A DNA stretch of 8,138 nt. Origin: an uncultured Collinsella sp. (GTDB taxonomy: Bacteria > Actinomycetota > Coriobacteriia > Coriobacteriales > Coriobacteriaceae). Below the pieces are notes generated by a model, which saw only the letters and a list, made by a program, of their open reading frames with translations, did no database searches and had not been told where the DNA came from. Positions 6,205 to 8,138 of this stretch are shown here, piece by piece (the stretch's first letter is position 1; each line of letters starts with the position of its first letter). A program made the translations under genes and the position numbers. The stretch spans positions 1 through 8,138 of the forward strand of contig URKV01000082.1 of NCBI GenBank assembly GCA_900548565.1. The letters run 5' to 3'.

Positions 6205-6660
6205 CTAGAGGAGGTTGAGGGGGAGCTGGGGGGCGTCTCCCCAGAGTTTCTCGAGGCGGTAGAACTCGCGGGCTTCGGGAGTGAAGACGTGGACGACAAC
6301 CGAACCGTAGTCCATGAGCATCCAGGTCTTCTGCTCGCGACCCTCGATGGAGAACGGATGCTCGCCGCAAGCCTCGGCGACCTTCTCCTCGATCTCGTCG
6401 ACGATAGAATCGACCTGGCGGTTGTTGGTACCGGTGGCAAGCACAAAGTAGTCGCATACGTCGGAAAGCTCGGTCAGGTCGAGCACCTGAACGTCCTCGC
6501 CCTTCTTGTCGTAGGCGGCCTGCGCGGCGGCGCGGGCGACATCCTCGGCGGCGACACCGCTCGCGGACAGTGAGGCGGCAGTGCGGTCGGACGTGGCGAC
6601 GAAGCTCTTGTGCTCCACACCTTCAAGAATCTGCTCGTCGGTCATGGTCTCGTCGGCCAT
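6205..6660 (-). CDS. rsfS: Ribosome silencing factor (RsfS/Iojap family)
   Basis: Binds ribosomal protein uL14 on the large subunit and blocks joining with the 30S, shutting down translation when nutrients run low. It has 151 residues. The DUF143/Iojap fold covers about 37-147, with DYFVLATGTNNRQV (70-83), WMLMDYGSVVVHVF (113-126) and REFYRLEKLWGDAP (131-144), the last a hallmark of the family. Residues 1-36 are an extra N-terminal stretch rich in Ala, Ser and Glu, with no recognised domain. The ATG at 6660 has an AAAGAGGT site (6666-6673) five bases upstream, so the extension appears to be translated. It lies 27 bases after yqeK, is last in its block, and is followed by a terminator. The neighbours nadD and yqeK are the usual ones for this gene. 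Confidence 0.96.
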   Translation of the reverse strand: MADETMTDEQILEGVEHKSFVATSDRTAASLSASGVAAEDVARAAAQAAYDKKGEDVQVLDLTELSDVCDYFVLATGTNNRQVDSIVDEIEEKVAEACGEHPFSIEGREQKTWMLMDYGSVVVHVFTPEAREFYRLEKLWGDAPQLPLNLL

Positions 6661-6687
6661 GGAATACCTCTTTCTAGACAGCCCGAG

Positions 6688-7296
6688 CTAGCGCAGCTGG
6701 GCGTAATGGTTGTAAATCGTAATAGCTGTGGGATAAAGATAGCGCCCGGACTGGATCACATAGACCAAACCCTGCGCAAAACAGGAGAAGAACAACTCAT
6801 CGAGCGTCGACTCCCCCACCATCTTGCGCAGCGCATGCGCATAGTCGCCGTGGCGGTTGGGCTCGATGGCATCGGCCACAAAGACCACCATATCGAGCGG
6901 CGTCATATCGCAGGCACCCACGGTGTGACGGTCGACAGCCTGAAAGACCGCCGGCGACAGCTCGGGAAAAAGCTGCGGAAGCTCATAGGCGGCAACAGGG
7001 CCATGCAAAAGCGGCGTCGCGGCAGAAGGAGAGCCGGCAATCTTAATGCCGTAATGCAGAGCGCGCGTGACCAGCTCGTCATCGGAAAGCACCTTGTCCC
7101 AGTCGTGGATCAAGCCGGCGGCAGCGGCATCAAAGCGGTCGACGCCGTAGACCTCGGCCAGATGAAGTGCGGTCTCGGCAACACCCAGCGAATGCACATA
7201 GCGCTTGCGCTTATCCTTCATGCGAACATCGAGCAGCTCTTGAATGCGCTTGAGCAGCGCGCGCTCATCGCCCTCAAACTGATCCTCTACCGACAA
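6688..7296 (-). CDS. yqeK: YqeK-type HD-domain phosphohydrolase (Ap4A hydrolase), TTG start
   Basis: HD-domain protein of the YqeK family. The Bacillus member is an iron-dependent hydrolase that splits the alarmone Ap4A symmetrically into two ADP. It has 202 residues. Metal-site residues are all present: His35 (RYVHSLGVAE, 32-41), His64-Asp65 (GLIHDWDK, 61-68), His98 (LLHGPVAAYE), His124 (AVDRHTVG, 120-127) and Asp142 (VFVADAIEPNR, 138-148). The start is TTG at 7296, with GGGGGT (7302-7307) five bases upstream. An ATG in the nadD stop overlap (TGATG) is out of frame, and the next in-frame ATG (residue 26) would cut off the helix leading to the first His. It follows nadD after 12 bases. Sits between nadD and rsfS as in many Gram-positive bacteria. 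Confidence 0.93.
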   Translation of the reverse strand: MSVEDQFEGDERALLKRIQELLDVRMKDKRKRYVHSLGVAETALHLAEVYGVDRFDAAAAGLIHDWDKVLSDDELVTRALHYGIKIAGSPSAATPLLHGPVAAYELPQLFPELSPAVFQAVDRHTVGACDMTPLDMVVFVADAIEPNRHGDYAHALRKMVGESTLDELFFSCFAQGLVYVIQSGRYLYPTAITIYNHYAQLR

Positions 7297-7308
7297 CGTA
7301 GACCCCCA

Positions 7309-7986
7309 TCACTCAAAATCTTCTTGGCCCAAATCGGCATATAGCCTGCGTTTGCGAATGTAGCCAAGCACGGACTCGCTCGTAAGATAGCGCACGCTCA
7401 TGCCGCGGGCAACTCGCTTACGAATGTTCGTCGAGCTGATCGCCAGCGCCGGAATCTGAATATAGCGCACGTCGAACGGCAGCCCCGACTCTTTGATTCG
7501 GGCACGCGCCGTATCGATATCAAAGCCCGGTCGCGTCGCCGCAATAAAGGTAGCAAGCTCAGCGATTCGTTCGGCATCATGCCAGGTCACAATATCGATA
7601 ATCGCGTCGGCGCCCGTAATAAAGTAGAGCTTTACCTGCGGCGGGTAAAAGTCGCGAAGGGCATGAAGCGTATCGGCCGTATAGGTTACGCCCGGACGGT
7701 CGATCTCGAACCGGCTCGCCAAAAAGGCCGGGTTCGCGGCGGTGGCGAGGACCGTCATGGCATAACGGTCCTCGGCAGGCGTCACCGGCTTGTCAAGCTT
7801 AAAGGCAGGAGAGCCCGCCGGCATAAAGAGCACAGCGTCCAAGTCGAGGGACTCACGCGCCTGCTCGGCGGTCACCAGGTGCCCGTAATGGATGGGATCA
7901 AAGGTGCCGCCCATAATGCCGAGCCTAAACTCCTGCCCGTCCTCTAGAGGAAGCTCGGGCAGACCGATTCCACCGCGCAGCGACAT
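7309..7986 (-). CDS. nadD: Nicotinate-nucleotide adenylyltransferase
   Basis: Transfers AMP from ATP to nicotinate mononucleotide to give nicotinate adenine dinucleotide, the step before NAD synthetase. It has 225 residues. The nucleotidyltransferase signatures GGTFDPIHYGHL (26-37) and ISSTNIRKR (183-191) are both intact, as are FMPAGSPAFK (54-63, substrate loop) and FITGADAI (122-129). About 20 residues precede the usual beginning of the Rossmann fold (RLGIMGGTF). The ATG at 7986 is the only start before the fold apart from the Met inside the motif. A GGAGGG site (7997-8002) lies ten bases upstream, inside the end of the preceding gene, whose stop is three bases away. Same tight stop-GCC-ATG junction as glyQ-glyS. 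Confidence 0.97.
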   Translation of the reverse strand: MSLRGGIGLPELPLEDGQEFRLGIMGGTFDPIHYGHLVTAEQARESLDLDAVLFMPAGSPAFKLDKPVTPAEDRYAMTVLATAANPAFLASRFEIDRPGVTYTADTLHALRDFYPPQVKLYFITGADAIIDIVTWHDAERIAELATFIAATRPGFDIDTARARIKESGLPFDVRYIQIPALAISSTNIRKRVARGMSVRYLTSESVLGYIRKRRLYADLGQEDFE

Positions 7987-7989
7987 GGC

Positions 7990-8090
7990 CTACTCGCCCT
8001 CCGAGGTCTCGGCATCGCCCGCGGCATCCGCCGCATCGACAACCTCGACGCCCTCATCCGCAGCATCGGCCACGTCAATGGCTTCAACGG
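7990..8090 (-). CDS. C-terminal fragment of an unidentified protein with an acidic tail (possibly Obg GTPase)
   Basis: An open frame on the minus strand runs from the adapter junction to a TAG at 7990-7992, giving 32 genomic residues: VEAIDVADAADEGVEVVDA followed by ADAAGDAETSEGE. It is too short for a standard ORF call and has no start in the window. The tail is almost only Ala, Asp, Glu, Val and Gly, with the unit V-x-D-A-A-D occurring twice ten residues apart, typical of a disordered acidic C-terminus. It ends three bases before nadD, whose ribosome site it contains, so it is a real cotranscribed gene. By synteny the usual neighbour here is the GTPase Obg, which often ends in an acidic tail, but no diagnostic domain is visible, so the identity is a guess. 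Confidence 0.65.
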
Positions 8091-8138
8091 CTGTCTCTTA
8101 TACACATCTCCGAGCCCACGAGACTCCTGAGCATCTCG
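8091..8138 (-). other. Nextera/Tn5 read-2 adapter with index (library artefact, not genome)
   Basis: Reverse complement of positions 2-49: mosaic end 8091-8109, adapter arm 8110-8124, index TCCTGAGC 8125-8132, and the start of the P7 tail 8133-8138. Both contig ends therefore came from reads that ran through short inserts into the mate adapter and were assembled untrimmed. The perfect 48-base terminal inverted repeat this creates is not a transposon end. Confidence 0.98.

Noticed and set aside
6177..6205. Six-base inverted repeat GTAGCT/AGCTAC around the rsfS stop
   Set aside because: Seventeen-base spacer and no T-run; the strong hairpin at 6130-6163 explains termination.
6610..7344. Plus-strand open frame (244 codons) opposite yqeK and rsfS ends
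   Set aside because: Antisense to two recognised genes and without family motifs.
1..8138. Apparent Tn5-like composite element with perfect terminal inverted repeats
   Set aside because: The repeats are indexed sequencing adapters; no transposase or target duplication is present.

Overview
This is a short, high-GC bacterial contig of ordinary housekeeping genes. It is flanked at both ends by sequencing-library adapter rather than genome: positions 1-49 and 8091-8138 are Illumina Nextera (Tn5) read-2 adapter with the same 8-base index. The genomic part is 50-8090. Gene content and order (rpsP-khpA-rimM-trmD-lepB, and nadD-yqeK-rsfS), GC-rich codons, frequent TTG/GTG starts and a two-subunit glycyl-tRNA synthetase fit Actinomycetota of class Coriobacteriia, perhaps a Collinsella-like gut bacterium. 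That placement is inference from gene style, not from a database search.

Layout, right to left on the minus strand. The right edge holds the acidic C-terminal tail of an unidentified protein (possibly Obg), then nadD (NAD synthesis), yqeK (HD-domain Ap4A hydrolase) and rsfS (ribosome silencing factor). These are tightly packed and end at a strong intrinsic terminator (6121-6163). The plus-strand gene dinB (DNA polymerase IV, 4855-6108) converges on that terminator. A 201-base divergent region (4654-4854) separates dinB from the second minus-strand block and carries promoter candidates for both sides. The second block is rpsP, khpA, rimM, trmD and lepB with gaps of 10 bases or less, then a 59-base gap, then glyQ and glyS. 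The adapter cuts glyS after about 380 codons.

The left block joins 30S assembly and decoding functions: ribosomal protein S16, the RNA-binding protein KhpA, the 30S maturation factor RimM and the tRNA m1G37 methyltransferase TrmD. Signal peptidase I and glycyl-tRNA synthetase follow. The right block couples NAD synthesis, dinucleotide-polyphosphate turnover and ribosome dormancy, a widely conserved bacterial cluster. All complete genes look intact.

I found no CRISPR array, genuine mobile element, tRNA/rRNA gene, riboswitch or unknown system. The points worth a second look are the adapter artefact, which creates a false protein end and a false Tn5-like inverted repeat; a Glu at the usual catalytic Asp position of TrmD; the absence of rplS between trmD and lepB; a cluster of non-ATG starts; and the unresolved start of dinB.
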